Shown here in pieces: positions 1 through 8,068 of a DNA stretch of 64,000 nt (position 1 is its first letter; each line of letters opens with the position of its first letter). Under the pieces are notes generated by a model that worked only from the letters and a program-made list of their open reading frames with translations, searched no databases and was not told where the DNA came from. The stretch is from assembly GCA_020073305.1 (NCBI GenBank), contig JAIQFK010000025.1, positions 1 to 64,000 on the forward strand. Direction: 5' to 3'. The position numbers were made by a program, and so were the translations under genes. This DNA is from Terriglobia bacterium (lineage in GTDB: Bacteria > Acidobacteriota > Terriglobia > Bryobacterales > Bryobacteraceae).

Positions 1-93
1 GGTCGCATCAAGGCGCGTGCCGAGGCGCTCCTGCATGCCCTGACATTCAATATCCAAAGGTTACTGAAAATCCAGCCCGCGCTGGCGGTGTAA
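1..93 (+). pseudogene. C-terminal tail of a DDE-type transposase (partial, enters from outside window)
   Basis: Frame 1 is open from the first base and ends at a TAA at 91-93, giving 30 residues (begins GRIKARAEALLHALTFNIQ, ends ALAV). A basic start followed by an amphipathic 'ALxxALTFNIQRLLK'-like helix is typical of the extreme C-terminus of IS5/IS1182-like DDE transposases. Only the tail is visible, so family and intactness cannot be judged. It is listed as a partial mobile-element gene; it could equally be the end of an unrelated helical protein. Confidence 0.45.
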
Positions 94-162
94 CCGCCGC
101 AGTAATCGGAACGCTTGGCACCGTCGGGAGTAAAATCGGATGCCGCACCACACAACGGATCC

Positions 163-180
163 GGCGTTTTGAAAAACGCC
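163..180. terminator. Perfect stem-loop downstream of the transposase tail
   Basis: GGCGTTTT, a GA loop, then AAAACGCC: an 8-bp uninterrupted inverted repeat about 70 bp after the stop codon. It could be a terminator (no clear T-tract follows) or part of a transposon end. Confidence 0.35.
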
Positions 181-247
181 ATTACTTCACAGCTTCCTGT
201 CCCCTTTTCCTGACCCCTTTTCCTCCGCAACGTCCGGAGCGCGAACG

Positions 248-270
248 ACCGCTTGCTTCGCGCGCGGCTC
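248..270 (+). repeat. REP-like intergenic element, copy a
   Basis: A 23-bp element starting ACCGCTT and ending CGCGGCTC. It matches the copy at 54024-54046 at 19 of 23 positions; other copies are at 5155-5177, 54068-54090 (inverted) and 63135-63158 (inverted). All lie in intergenic gaps. Confidence 0.5.
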
Positions 271-320
271 AGCTAGCGGCCGACCGAATCGGGCGTGAGG
301 CGGCAATATATACTGTCTGC

Positions 321-1745
321 ATGTCGAAGATGCGAGCCCTGCTCCTCGTGGGAACGGCGCTCGGCGGGTTCGCTGCTGATTGGCCGCAGTTCCGGGGTCC
401 GAATGCTTTTGGCGTGTCGGACACCACGGGCCTGCCCACTGAGTTCGGTCCGGGCAAGAACGTCTTGTGGAAAACGCCGCTGCCTCCCGGCCACTCTTCG
501 CCGGTGCTTTCGGCGGATCAGATCTTTGTTACCGCATTCGAGGGAGATCGCCTGTATGTGATCGCGCTCGACCGCGCGACGGGAAGGATCTTATGGCGGC
601 GTGAAGTTTCCCGGCCGCGCAAGCAGAAGCTTCACACCTCCAACAGCCCGGCATCTCCCAGCGTGGCCACCGACGGACGAAACGCTTACGCGTTCTTCAC
701 CGACTTTGGCCTCGTCTCGTACGGGTCCGATGGAGAGGAACGCTGGCGGCTGCCTCTCGGACCGTTCAACAATCCGTTTGGCCTGGCTTCCTCCCCAGTG
801 CTGGCGAACGGCAAAGTGATCCAGGTATGTGATTCCGAGACCGGATCGTTCATGATCGCCGTCGATCAGAAAACCGGGCGGCTGGTCTGGCGCGTGGAGC
901 GGCCCGAGATGACGCGCGGCTTTTCGACGCCTGTACTGTACCAGCCCAAGCAGGGCGCACTGGAAGCGCTGGTGGCCGGAACGAACCGGTTCATCGCCTA
1001 CGACGTAGAAACGGGCAAGGAGGTCTGGTGGGTTCGCGGCCTTACGTGGCAGATGAAGCCGACGCCCATCGTTGCGGGCGACGTCGCGTATGTTCTTGGC
1101 TGGGCGGGAGGCGCCGATCAGGGCAACCAGGTGACTCTCCCTTCGTTCGAGCAAATGCTGCGGGTGGCGGATGCGAACCACGACGGAAAACTGTCGAAAG
1201 ATGAGCTGCCCGATCCCCATTACCGCGACGACTTCGAGGATTCGGACCTGGATGGCGACGGCTTCCTGAGCAAACGCGAATGGGAGAAATATGCTGATAA
1301 GCGCACGATGGTCAACTCGGTGATGGCGGTCCGCCTCGGCGGAGCGGGCGATATGACGGGTGAGAACATTCTCTGGCGGTATTATCGATCGCTTCCCAAC
1401 GTCCCATCGCCCGTGCTCTACCAAAACGTCCTCTATCTCATGAAAGAGGGCGGCATCCTGACGGCGCTCGATCCGGTGACCGGCAAGGTGCTGAAGCAGG
1501 GCCGTTTGCAGGGCGCGCTCGATTTTTACTACTCATCTCCGGTTGCAGCGGACGGCAAAATTTTTGTATCGAGCCAGGACGGGCACGTATCGGTGATCCG
1601 GGCGGGCGCTGATTGGGAAGTCCTGGCAGTCAACGATATGGACGACGAAGTGTACGCCACGCCGGCCCCGGTAGATCGTTGCCTGTATCTTCGCACCCGG
1701 AGCGCGTTGTACTGCTTCGGAAAACTTCCGCGAGCGGAACGCTAA
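321..1745 (+). CDS. Secreted PQQ-like beta-propeller protein with inserted EF-hand pair
   Basis: 474 residues with a short N-terminal signal peptide (SKMRALLLVGTALGGFAA). The mature part begins 'DWPQFRGPN', the usual opening of BamB/PQQ-dehydrogenase-like propellers. Repeats of 'LYVIALDRATGRILWR' and 'IAYDVETGKEVWW' type follow, i.e. propeller blades. Between blades, two EF-hand loops are visible near residues 284-295 (DANHDGKLSKDE) and 307-320 (DLDGDGFLSKRE), so calcium binding is likely. There is no covalent heme site and no complete quinoprotein catalytic set, so a structural or ligand-binding role is more likely than dehydrogenase activity. The family is common in Acidobacteria and Planctomycetes; the substrate is unknown. 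Confidence 0.85.
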   Translation: MSKMRALLLVGTALGGFAADWPQFRGPNAFGVSDTTGLPTEFGPGKNVLWKTPLPPGHSSPVLSADQIFVTAFEGDRLYVIALDRATGRILWRREVSRPRKQKLHTSNSPASPSVATDGRNAYAFFTDFGLVSYGSDGEERWRLPLGPFNNPFGLASSPVLANGKVIQVCDSETGSFMIAVDQKTGRLVWRVERPEMTRGFSTPVLYQPKQGALEALVAGTNRFIAYDVETGKEVWWVRGLTWQMKPTPIVAGDVAYVLGWAGGADQGNQVTLPSFEQMLRVADANHDGKLSKDELPDPHYRDDFEDSDLDGDGFLSKREWEKYADKRTMVNSVMAVRLGGAGDMTGENILWRYYRSLPNVPSPVLYQNVLYLMKEGGILTALDPVTGKVLKQGRLQGALDFYYSSPVAADGKIFVSSQDGHVSVIRAGADWEVLAVNDMDDEVYATPAPVDRCLYLRTRSALYCFGKLPRAER

Positions 1746-1793
1746 CCACGGTCCGCCGATCGAAGGGCGGCCGGTTGAGAGGAGGATGCTGGC

Positions 1794-4700
1794 ATGCGCG
1801 AACGGCTCACTGCCGGTGATCTTCGGTTTCTGTTCATTTGCCTTGCGCTACTGGTCTTGACCGTCTGGTTCTCGGCCACCTACTTTTACAAAGCCTTCCC
1901 TGAAGCCTCCATCGACTTTCGGGTCACGCGGGACGAGGCGCGCCTGCTCGCTGAGAGATTCCTTAGCGCACAAGGGCATGATCTCCGCGGCTATCGTGAG
2001 GCGTCCCGATTCAGCTTCGACGACTCCGCCAAGACTTTTCTGGAGCGCGAGCTGGGCCTGGAAGCGGCAAACGGGTTGATGGGCTCTCATGTGCGGTTAT
2101 GGAGCTGGTCGCACCGCTGGTTCCGCCCGCAACAAAAGGAGGAATACCGGGTCGACATCACACCAGCCGGCGAGACCGCCGGTTTCGATCACCAGATTCC
2201 CGAGGCGGCTCCACGGCCCAGCGTCACGCCAGAGCAAGCGCGTGCGCTAGCCGAATCTTTCTTGCGGATGAAGATGGGCCGCGATCCCGGCGCACTCGAG
2301 TTCGTCGAGGCTTCGGCCGTGAGCCGTCCGGCGCGGCAAGATCACGTCTTTACCTGGAAGGAGCGGAATTTCGAAATTCGCGAGGCGACGTACCGGATGG
2401 AGGTCACGGTGCTGGGCAACGAAATCGGCGGCTACCGCGAGTACCTGAAGGTACCCGAAGCCTGGTTGCGCGGCTACGACCGTTTGCGCTCAAGGAATCT
2501 GGCGGCGCAGACCATCGATACCGTTCTGTTGGTGGTGCTGGTGGTCGCTCTGCTGGCGATCATCGTCATGCGGGTGCGCCTGCACGATGTTCGCTGGGGC
2601 CGGGCCACGGTGGTGGGAGCCGCCGGCGCGGTTCTCTCGTTCCTAGCGTCGCTGAATTCGCAGCCGCTCGCCGAGTTCGCGTACCCCACCACGGATTCCT
2701 ATGGCAGCTTCATCGCACGCCACATCATGCAGGATCTGCTGATTGCGCTCTCCAGCGGCAGCCTGCTTTTCGTACTCACGGCCGGAGCCGAGCCGCTATA
2801 CCGGCAATTCTTCGCATCCAAAATCTCGCTGGGCAATCTCTTTCGGCCGCGCGGGCTGAGGACCAAGAGCTTCTTCAAGGGCGCTGTCCTCGGGCTCACG
2901 TTGACCGGCGTTTTTGTGGCGTACCAGATCGTGTTCTACCTGTTGGGACGGCGGATGGGTGCGTGGTCGCCGGCGGATGTCCCCTATGACGACCTATTGA
3001 ACACGCGTTTCCCGTGGCTGTTCGTGTTGTTCGGCGGATTCCTGCCGGCGATTTCGGAAGAATTCCTGTTTCGCATGTTCGCCATCCCGTTCTTGCGGAA
3101 AGTCGTACGCGCCACATGGGCAGCGCTCATTCTGGCCGGTTTCATCTGGGGATTCGGGCATGCCGGATATCCGCAGCAGCCGTTCTACATACGCGGCGTT
3201 GAGGTCGGGATCGGGGGAGTGGCGCTAGGCATGATCATGCTCCGCTGGGGCATTTTGCCGACTCTGGTCTGGCACTATTCGGTTGACGCCCTCTACACCG
3301 CGCTGCTGTTGATGCGTTCCCACAACCTCTATTTTGTGTTTTCCGGCGCACTGAGCGCGGGCATCATGGTTCTGCCCGTCCTGATCGCGTGGGTTGCATA
3401 TCTTCGCGGCGGGGGCTTCCAACCGGAAGCCGGGCTTACGAACGGGGATGAAGGCTTCGCAGCGCCGGTGGCGGCTGAGGTCTCGCCGCCGACCGAAGAG
3501 GTTGTGTTGACTGACAGCCGGCCCATGAGCACCCGCCGTCGTTTAGCAGCCGGCGCCATCGTTGTTGTTTCACTCGGGAGCTTGCTGGCGCCGGTACAGC
3601 GGTTTGGTGATCTTCCGAAATTCAAACTGGGCGCTTCGCAGGCGCAATCGGCTGCCGACGCCTTCCTGCGCGAGCGCGGCGTGGACCCGGCAAAATTCCG
3701 CATCGCCGTGTATCCGATGAATCCGGCGGACGATCACGCGGTCAAATATTTCCTCGAGCGCCGCCCGGTCGCGGATGTCGCCGGATTATGGGAGCGCTAC
3801 ATCCCTCTGCACGGATGGACCGCGCGCTATTACCGGCCACTCGACAAGGAGGAGATTCGCGCCGCGCTCGATCCCGAAACCGGCAGAGTTGTCAGCTTTC
3901 ATCACCTGCTGCCGGAGGATCGGGCGGGCGCTGACCTGGGGGCCGAGGATGCCCGCAAAATTGCTTCCGCTTTCCTGATGTCGCGCGGCGTCGAACTCTC
4001 CGGGCTGGAGTTGAAAGAGACCACGTCGGAACGGAAGAAGGCCCGCCGCGACTACACGCTGGTTTGGGAGGCGAGTGCAGGCGATCCCAGGAACGTGGAG
4101 GAGGCGCGGTACCGCATCAGCGTGGAAGTTGCCGGTGATCAGGTGGCTGCCATGGCTCCGTTCTGGAAGCTGCCGGAATCGTATGTGCGCGAGCGGTCGC
4201 GGCGAAACCTGCTATCGAATGTCCTGCTGTTCCTGCGCATCGTTTTCATCGCCGGAGCGGTGGGGCTGTCCCTCTGGCTCATCGTGCAGCGCACGCGCAA
4301 GCGCGAGTTGCGGTGGGGCAACATCATGAGAGTCGCGGTGCCGGTCGCGGCGCTGGGACTTTTGGGCGCGATATCGGACGCTCCACTGGCGCTTCGGAAC
4401 TACGATACAGCCATGCCCCTGGAAACGTTCCGAGCGGTGATGATCGCGGGAATCGTGATTGGCGCGCTCGGCCTGTTCCTGGGAATGGCCTGCTGTGCGG
4501 GCCTGTTGTTCGCCGTGCGCCCGGAGAGCCTGGCCGCACTCAAGCCCGCGCATCGCCGGGCAGTGCTTGCCGATAGCCTGATTGCGCTGGCTGTAGCCGC
4601 TGCACTCGCAACCCTCTTGAGCCAGTGCGAATGGTTCGTGATTGACCGCTTTCACGCACAGGCCGTGCTATCGGCGGGAAGCCCGGACATTTTCGGCACA

Positions 4701-5129
4701 ATATCGCCCGCGGTGTCAGCTACGGCTGGGGCATTCGAGTCAGCCATTTTCGAACTCGCCCTGCTGGCATTCATTGGTTACGCCGCCGGCTTGCTGGCCC
4801 GCCGCCGGTGGCAAACGGGGGTACTCGCGCTCGCCGGGATCGCTGCATTTGTTCCCAGCCAGGTGCACACGGCAGCGGAATTTGCTTTGCACTACGCCAT
4901 TTTGCTGGCGACCGCGGGCGCGATCTGGCTGTTTGTTCGAGGATTCGCCGGTGGGAACGCCCTCGCTTATTTGCTTGCGGTTCTCACGCTCGGGCTTGGG
5001 CGCAGAGCGCTGATGCTGCTGGAGCAGCCGTACGACGGCTTTCGTACGCAAGGCTGGTTGGTGCTGGTGCTCCTGGTGATGATTGTGGGTTGGGTTGTGA
5101 AGCCGGCACTGTCTTCTGCGCGCGACTGA
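1794..5129 (+). CDS. Large CPBP-family intramembrane protease with duplicated extracytoplasmic modules
   Basis: 1111 residues, preceded by a GAGAGGAGG ribosome site 6-10 bases before the ATG. An N-terminal membrane anchor is followed by two PepSY-like segments (about 30-240) and a multi-helix CPBP (Abi) domain. The CPBP catalytic motifs are present: E422-E423 with R427 (EEFLFR), 'WGFGH' near 450, and 'WHYSVDAL' near 490. These are the signatures of Rce1-type glutamic endopeptidases. After a linker near 560-600, residues about 610-800 repeat the N-terminal module and are followed by another group of helices without the EExxxR motif. The second half therefore looks like a catalytically inactive copy. 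The substrate is unknown. Confidence 0.85.
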   Translation: MRERLTAGDLRFLFICLALLVLTVWFSATYFYKAFPEASIDFRVTRDEARLLAERFLSAQGHDLRGYREASRFSFDDSAKTFLERELGLEAANGLMGSHVRLWSWSHRWFRPQQKEEYRVDITPAGETAGFDHQIPEAAPRPSVTPEQARALAESFLRMKMGRDPGALEFVEASAVSRPARQDHVFTWKERNFEIREATYRMEVTVLGNEIGGYREYLKVPEAWLRGYDRLRSRNLAAQTIDTVLLVVLVVALLAIIVMRVRLHDVRWGRATVVGAAGAVLSFLASLNSQPLAEFAYPTTDSYGSFIARHIMQDLLIALSSGSLLFVLTAGAEPLYRQFFASKISLGNLFRPRGLRTKSFFKGAVLGLTLTGVFVAYQIVFYLLGRRMGAWSPADVPYDDLLNTRFPWLFVLFGGFLPAISEEFLFRMFAIPFLRKVVRATWAALILAGFIWGFGHAGYPQQPFYIRGVEVGIGGVALGMIMLRWGILPTLVWHYSVDALYTALLLMRSHNLYFVFSGALSAGIMVLPVLIAWVAYLRGGGFQPEAGLTNGDEGFAAPVAAEVSPPTEEVVLTDSRPMSTRRRLAAGAIVVVSLGSLLAPVQRFGDLPKFKLGASQAQSAADAFLRERGVDPAKFRIAVYPMNPADDHAVKYFLERRPVADVAGLWERYIPLHGWTARYYRPLDKEEIRAALDPETGRVVSFHHLLPEDRAGADLGAEDARKIASAFLMSRGVELSGLELKETTSERKKARRDYTLVWEASAGDPRNVEEARYRISVEVAGDQVAAMAPFWKLPESYVRERSRRNLLSNVLLFLRIVFIAGAVGLSLWLIVQRTRKRELRWGNIMRVAVPVAALGLLGAISDAPLALRNYDTAMPLETFRAVMIAGIVIGALGLFLGMACCAGLLFAVRPESLAALKPAHRRAVLADSLIALAVAAALATLLSQCEWFVIDRFHAQAVLSAGSPDIFGTISPAVSATAGAFESAIFELALLAFIGYAAGLLARRRWQTGVLALAGIAAFVPSQVHTAAEFALHYAILLATAGAIWLFVRGFAGGNALAYLLAVLTLGLGRRALMLLEQPYDGFRTQGWLVLVLLVMIVGWVVKPALSSARD

Positions 5130-5154
5130 AAGCCGCTCTCAGGTTCGCCAAAAG

Positions 5155-5177
5155 ACCGCTTCCTTTGGTCGCGGGTC
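5155..5177 (+). repeat. REP-like intergenic element, copy b
   Basis: ACCGCTTCCTTTGGTCGCGG plus three bases; 20 of 23 positions match the copy at 54024-54046. It sits between two convergent genes, where it could also serve as a terminator. Confidence 0.5.
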
Positions 5178-5179
5178 GG

Positions 5180-5695
5180 TTAGGGGCCGGCGTTGCCCAA
5201 GCCGAGCCAATCGGCAATGAGCCGGTACGTAAATCCCCACAAGGGAACACCGTTCAACTCGATGGCTGGAAACTGGAGTTCCTTCGGCTGGCCGGGCACC
5301 GACTGCGGGGCGTGCCGGGCGGGATCGCGTAGCACGCTCAGCGGAGTCCACAGGGCTTCAACGGCTTCTCGCGGATCGAGAGCGGTTGGCAGTTCACCAT
5401 CCACACGGAACAAGAACGGAGCCACAAGCAGGAATCGTCCCACTTTCCGCCCCGCCAACATGGGCCGCAGCGCGGCTTCGAGATGCTCCCGGCCGAGACC
5501 GATCCCGCACTCCTCTTTGAGTTCGCGCAGCGCCGTATGCAACAGGTCGGGGTCCTCCGATTCACGCCGGCCGCCTGGAAACGACCAGTGTCCCGACCAG
5601 GGGTCATTCTCCCGTTCCGCGCGGCGGATGAGCAAGACGGACTCCGCCGGCGCGAGCGCATGCAGAATTGCGACTGCGGCTTCGGGTTCCGCCAT
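5180..5695 (-). CDS. Nudix hydrolase, CoA-pyrophosphatase-like
   Basis: 171 residues. The Nudix box is intact: GGRRESED...TALRELKEECGI. The two-residue expansion and 'TALRE' wording match the CoA pyrophosphatase (NUDT7/8, YeaB) subgroup rather than MutT. A 'WSGHWSFPGG' motif precedes it. The likely reaction is hydrolysis of a nucleoside diphosphate linked to X, perhaps CoA to 3',5'-ADP and phosphopantetheine, with Mg2+ bound by the REXXEE glutamates. The enzyme is cytosolic. It is convergent with the CPBP protease gene and divergent from the response regulator at 5784; no operon partner. Substrate assignment within Nudix proteins is uncertain. Confidence 0.88.
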   Translation of the reverse strand: MAEPEAAVAILHALAPAESVLLIRRAERENDPWSGHWSFPGGRRESEDPDLLHTALRELKEECGIGLGREHLEAALRPMLAGRKVGRFLLVAPFLFRVDGELPTALDPREAVEALWTPLSVLRDPARHAPQSVPGQPKELQFPAIELNGVPLWGFTYRLIADWLGLGNAGP

Positions 5696-5783
5696 CCCCT
5701 CTATGATCCGTCAACGGCGGTCTCGCCGCCCGTCCCCCGCACGCCGGCCATCGTCGTATGATTAGGCGGAGACGCAGATCCGA

Positions 5784-7370
5784 GTGGCAGGCGAAACCAT
5801 CCTGATCGTGGAGGATTCTCCAGTCAGTCTGAAGCTCACGGCTGCACTGCTTCGGGCCGAGGGCTATAAAGTCCATATCGCCTCGAATGGGGAACAGGCG
5901 TTGTCCACGCTCCATACCCTCCGGCCGCGTCTCATGCTGGTCGATATTCAATTACCCGGGATCAGTGGACTGGAATTGACTCGCCGTGTGAAACAGGATG
6001 ACAACCTGCACCAAATGGTCGTGGTCGCGCTGACCGGATCCGCCCAGGAAGGTGATGTGCAGAGGGCGAACGAGGCGGGATGCGCTGGCTTTCTCACCAA
6101 GTCGGCCGACACCCGCGCACTGGTGGCGCGTGTTCGCGAATACCTCGGCCAAGGCGGGAACGCGCCGCCGGCGCCGGCCGCGAACGCCACGCCGCCTGTC
6201 GAACCTGTGCCGGAACCAGTCTCCTTTGGGCTTCCTGAATCTGAAATGGAGGACCTGCGGCGGAGTTTCCTTGCGGATGGCGTTGTCGAAAGCCGCCACC
6301 TGCTGGCCAGCTTGGATTCCCAGTTCCAAGCGTCGACGGCGAGCCGAATCGTTCACCGGTGGACAGGCACCGCCGGGCTGCTTGGCTTCGCCGGAATCTC
6401 CGGGCTAGCGCACGAAGTCGAGACCCTATTGAGCACACCCGCTGCGAGCCTTGCGCAGCTCCGCGCGTCCCTCACTAATCTCGCTCATGCCTTCGCCGAT
6501 CCGGATGTGGCTACCAGGGAAGCCCTTCTTCCGGATTTCATTGTTCAGGAGCTAGCGGGAAAACGGGTTGCGCTCATCGGTTTTGGCGAAGCGGAAGCAG
6601 ATCGTATATGCGCCGCGCTGGAACGCGCCGGCGCCAAGCCGAGGTTGTTCGAAGCGAGTGATCCGGCGGATTCCCATCCGATCCGCGAGTGCAATGTGCT
6701 CATGATCCATGTGCGCGCTGAAACTCTGAGCAGCCAGTGGCTCGACCCGGACCTTCTCGCGCCGCCCCTGATCCCGCTGGTCTTGATCGGCCGGCGAGAG
6801 AGCTTGCTCTCCCTGGATACGAACGTCCAATCGCGTGCATGCGAATTCCTGATCGACGGCTGGCAGCCGGAAGAAGCGCTCATGCGCCTCAGCTTCGCGC
6901 TCGCCCGCGCCGGCGGCGCCATGCCGGGTACTCCATCCATCACCAGGGCTTCGACTGAACGGGAACCCTCCGCCGCCACGCCCGGCCCTTCCGCAAGGCA
7001 TCCGGTCACTACGGTAGCAGAAATCGTGGTGGCGGACGACGACGTCACGGTGCGGACGCTGGTGCGCGCGGCATTGGAGAACGACGGAATGCACTGCCGG
7101 CTGGCGCCCAATGGTCCCGAGGCGCTGCAACTGGTGCGCGACCACCGTCCGCATGTCGCGGTGCTGGATGTGAATATGCCCGGCATGGACGGCTTCGAGG
7201 TGCTCACAACCATCCGCGCGGAGGCCCTTCCCGTTCGCGTTATCCTGCTCACCTCCCGCCAAAACCAGAACGATGTCGTTCGCGGTTTCTCCCTGGGCGC
7301 GGACGATTACATCGTCAAACCGTTCCGGCCAGCGGAGCTGGTGGCGCGCTTGAAGAGACTCCTCACCTGA
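5784..7370 (+). CDS. Multi-domain response regulator: receiver - Hpt-like - degenerate receiver - receiver
   Basis: 528 residues from a GTG start. Residues about 5-120 form a receiver (ILIVEDS, phospho-acceptor in LMLVDIQLPGISG, LTGS, K in LTKSA). A Pro/Ala linker leads to a helical segment (about 155-225) with 'HRWTGTAGLLGF', which resembles the phospho-histidine site of Hpt domains (HxxKGxxxxxG), with T in place of the usual K. Residues about 255-370 resemble a receiver fold but lack the acidic pocket and acceptor Asp. The C-terminal receiver (about 400-525) is complete (ADDD, VAVLDVNMPGMDGF, LTSR, VKPF). No output domain or histidine kinase is encoded alongside, so this looks like an internal phosphorelay or scaffold protein. 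Confidence 0.85.
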   Translation: MAGETILIVEDSPVSLKLTAALLRAEGYKVHIASNGEQALSTLHTLRPRLMLVDIQLPGISGLELTRRVKQDDNLHQMVVVALTGSAQEGDVQRANEAGCAGFLTKSADTRALVARVREYLGQGGNAPPAPAANATPPVEPVPEPVSFGLPESEMEDLRRSFLADGVVESRHLLASLDSQFQASTASRIVHRWTGTAGLLGFAGISGLAHEVETLLSTPAASLAQLRASLTNLAHAFADPDVATREALLPDFIVQELAGKRVALIGFGEAEADRICAALERAGAKPRLFEASDPADSHPIRECNVLMIHVRAETLSSQWLDPDLLAPPLIPLVLIGRRESLLSLDTNVQSRACEFLIDGWQPEEALMRLSFALARAGGAMPGTPSITRASTEREPSAATPGPSARHPVTTVAEIVVADDDVTVRTLVRAALENDGMHCRLAPNGPEALQLVRDHRPHVAVLDVNMPGMDGFEVLTTIRAEALPVRVILLTSRQNQNDVVRGFSLGADDYIVKPFRPAELVARLKRLLT

Positions 7371-7474
7371 AGCACGCGCTTGCCATGTGCATGTGGCGCA
7401 AAGGCATACTGTTCGGGATAACTCTCGTTAGCATTGACGCTGGACCTGAGCTGGATTACCGTGTGTGTTAAGAG

Positions 7475-7550
7475 CTGCTCTCCAGCAGAAGAGAGTGTCC
7501 TTCGTGTGCCCTTCTGCCAGTATGAGCCAGGTGTTCCAAGCTGATGGAAC
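7475..7550 (+). promoter_or_regulatory. Structured leader upstream of the Flp pilin gene
   Basis: The 216-base gap before the pilin gene contains perfect short hairpins: CTGCT-CTCC-AGCAG at 7475-7488 and GTTCCA-AGCTGA-TGGAAC at 7533-7550. An alternative longer pairing is CAGAAG (7486-7491) with CTTCTG (7511-7516). The first and third pairings overlap, so alternative folds are possible. It does not match any riboswitch consensus I could recognise. Confidence 0.35.
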
Positions 7551-7586
7551 CCATGGACCGAGGGCGATGAAAAATCGGAGAATACC

Positions 7587-7763
7587 ATGCTGAAACGATT
7601 CTTACAGGACCAACAGGGCCAGGACTTGATTGAATACACCCTGCTTGTGGCGTTCGTCTGTCTCGCTACGGCTGCGTTGTTCGTCCAGTCGGGCGGAAGC
7701 CTTTCCGGCATTTGGACTACCGCGAACAGCCGGCTCAAGGCCGCGAACACATCCGCCAGCTAA
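7587..7763 (+). CDS. flp: Flp/Fap-type IVb pilin
   Basis: 58 residues; a short gene with a GGAG ribosome site 8 bases before the ATG. The N-terminus MLKRFLQDQQGQDLIEYTLL has the class-IVb prepilin layout: basic leader, Gly before the cleavage site, Glu in 'IEY', then a hydrophobic helix (TLLVAFVCLATAALFV). After processing by a TadV-type peptidase it would assemble into Flp/Tad pili. No tad genes (ATPase, RcpA secretin, peptidase) are near, so it is an orphan pilin here; its machinery is probably elsewhere in the genome. It may be controlled by the structured leader upstream. Confidence 0.85.
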   Translation: MLKRFLQDQQGQDLIEYTLLVAFVCLATAALFVQSGGSLSGIWTTANSRLKAANTSAS

Positions 7764-7843
7764 ACAACCAGAAGCCTGGAAAAGCCGGCTCCACCGCGCA
7801 TAAAGCCAGGTTGCTTTCCAGGACATAGAATGGATCACCGCGC

Positions 7844-8038
7844 ATGAAGGACAAGTCCTTGATCTGGATCGCGGTCCTGGGCATAGCGCTATGGTTGTTG
7901 TTTGCGTGTCCTCCAGCCCGTCGCAGTGCCGTCCGAGTCGCCAGCGCGTGCTGGAACGGGATTCGAGCGAAGCTGCCGCATCCTGCCGCGCGCCCGGGCC
8001 ATCGTCCGAGAAGCACTCGCCCCGCCCCGTCCGTTTAA
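7844..8038 (+). CDS. Possible small single-pass membrane protein
   Basis: 64 residues: a hydrophobic N-terminal helix (SLIWIAVLGIALWLLFA) then a Pro/Arg-rich tail. It starts 80 bases after the pilin stop and could be a co-transcribed partner, but no good ribosome site is seen and the tail composition looks like random high-GC translation. Other frames overlap it. Low confidence that it is expressed. Confidence 0.25.
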   Translation: MKDKSLIWIAVLGIALWLLFACPPARRSAVRVASACWNGIRAKLPHPAARPGHRPRSTRPAPSV

Positions 8039-8068
8039 CACGGCCGGGAGCGGCCGACGCGCCGCACG

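Larger units (their letters stand above)
94..320. other. Intergenic region after the transposase tail
   Basis: No gene is seen in these 227 bases. They hold a perfect 8-bp inverted repeat at 163-180 (GGCGTTTT / AAAACGCC, 2-base loop), a pyrimidine-rich tandem motif near 196-222 (CCTGTCCCCTTTT then CCTGACCCCTTTT), and a REP-like element at 248-270. The region may contain the end of the insertion element. Confidence 0.5.

Noticed and set aside
7375-7420. Sigma-54 promoter before the pilin gene
   Set aside because: A TGGC element exists but the matching TTGC at the right spacing does not.
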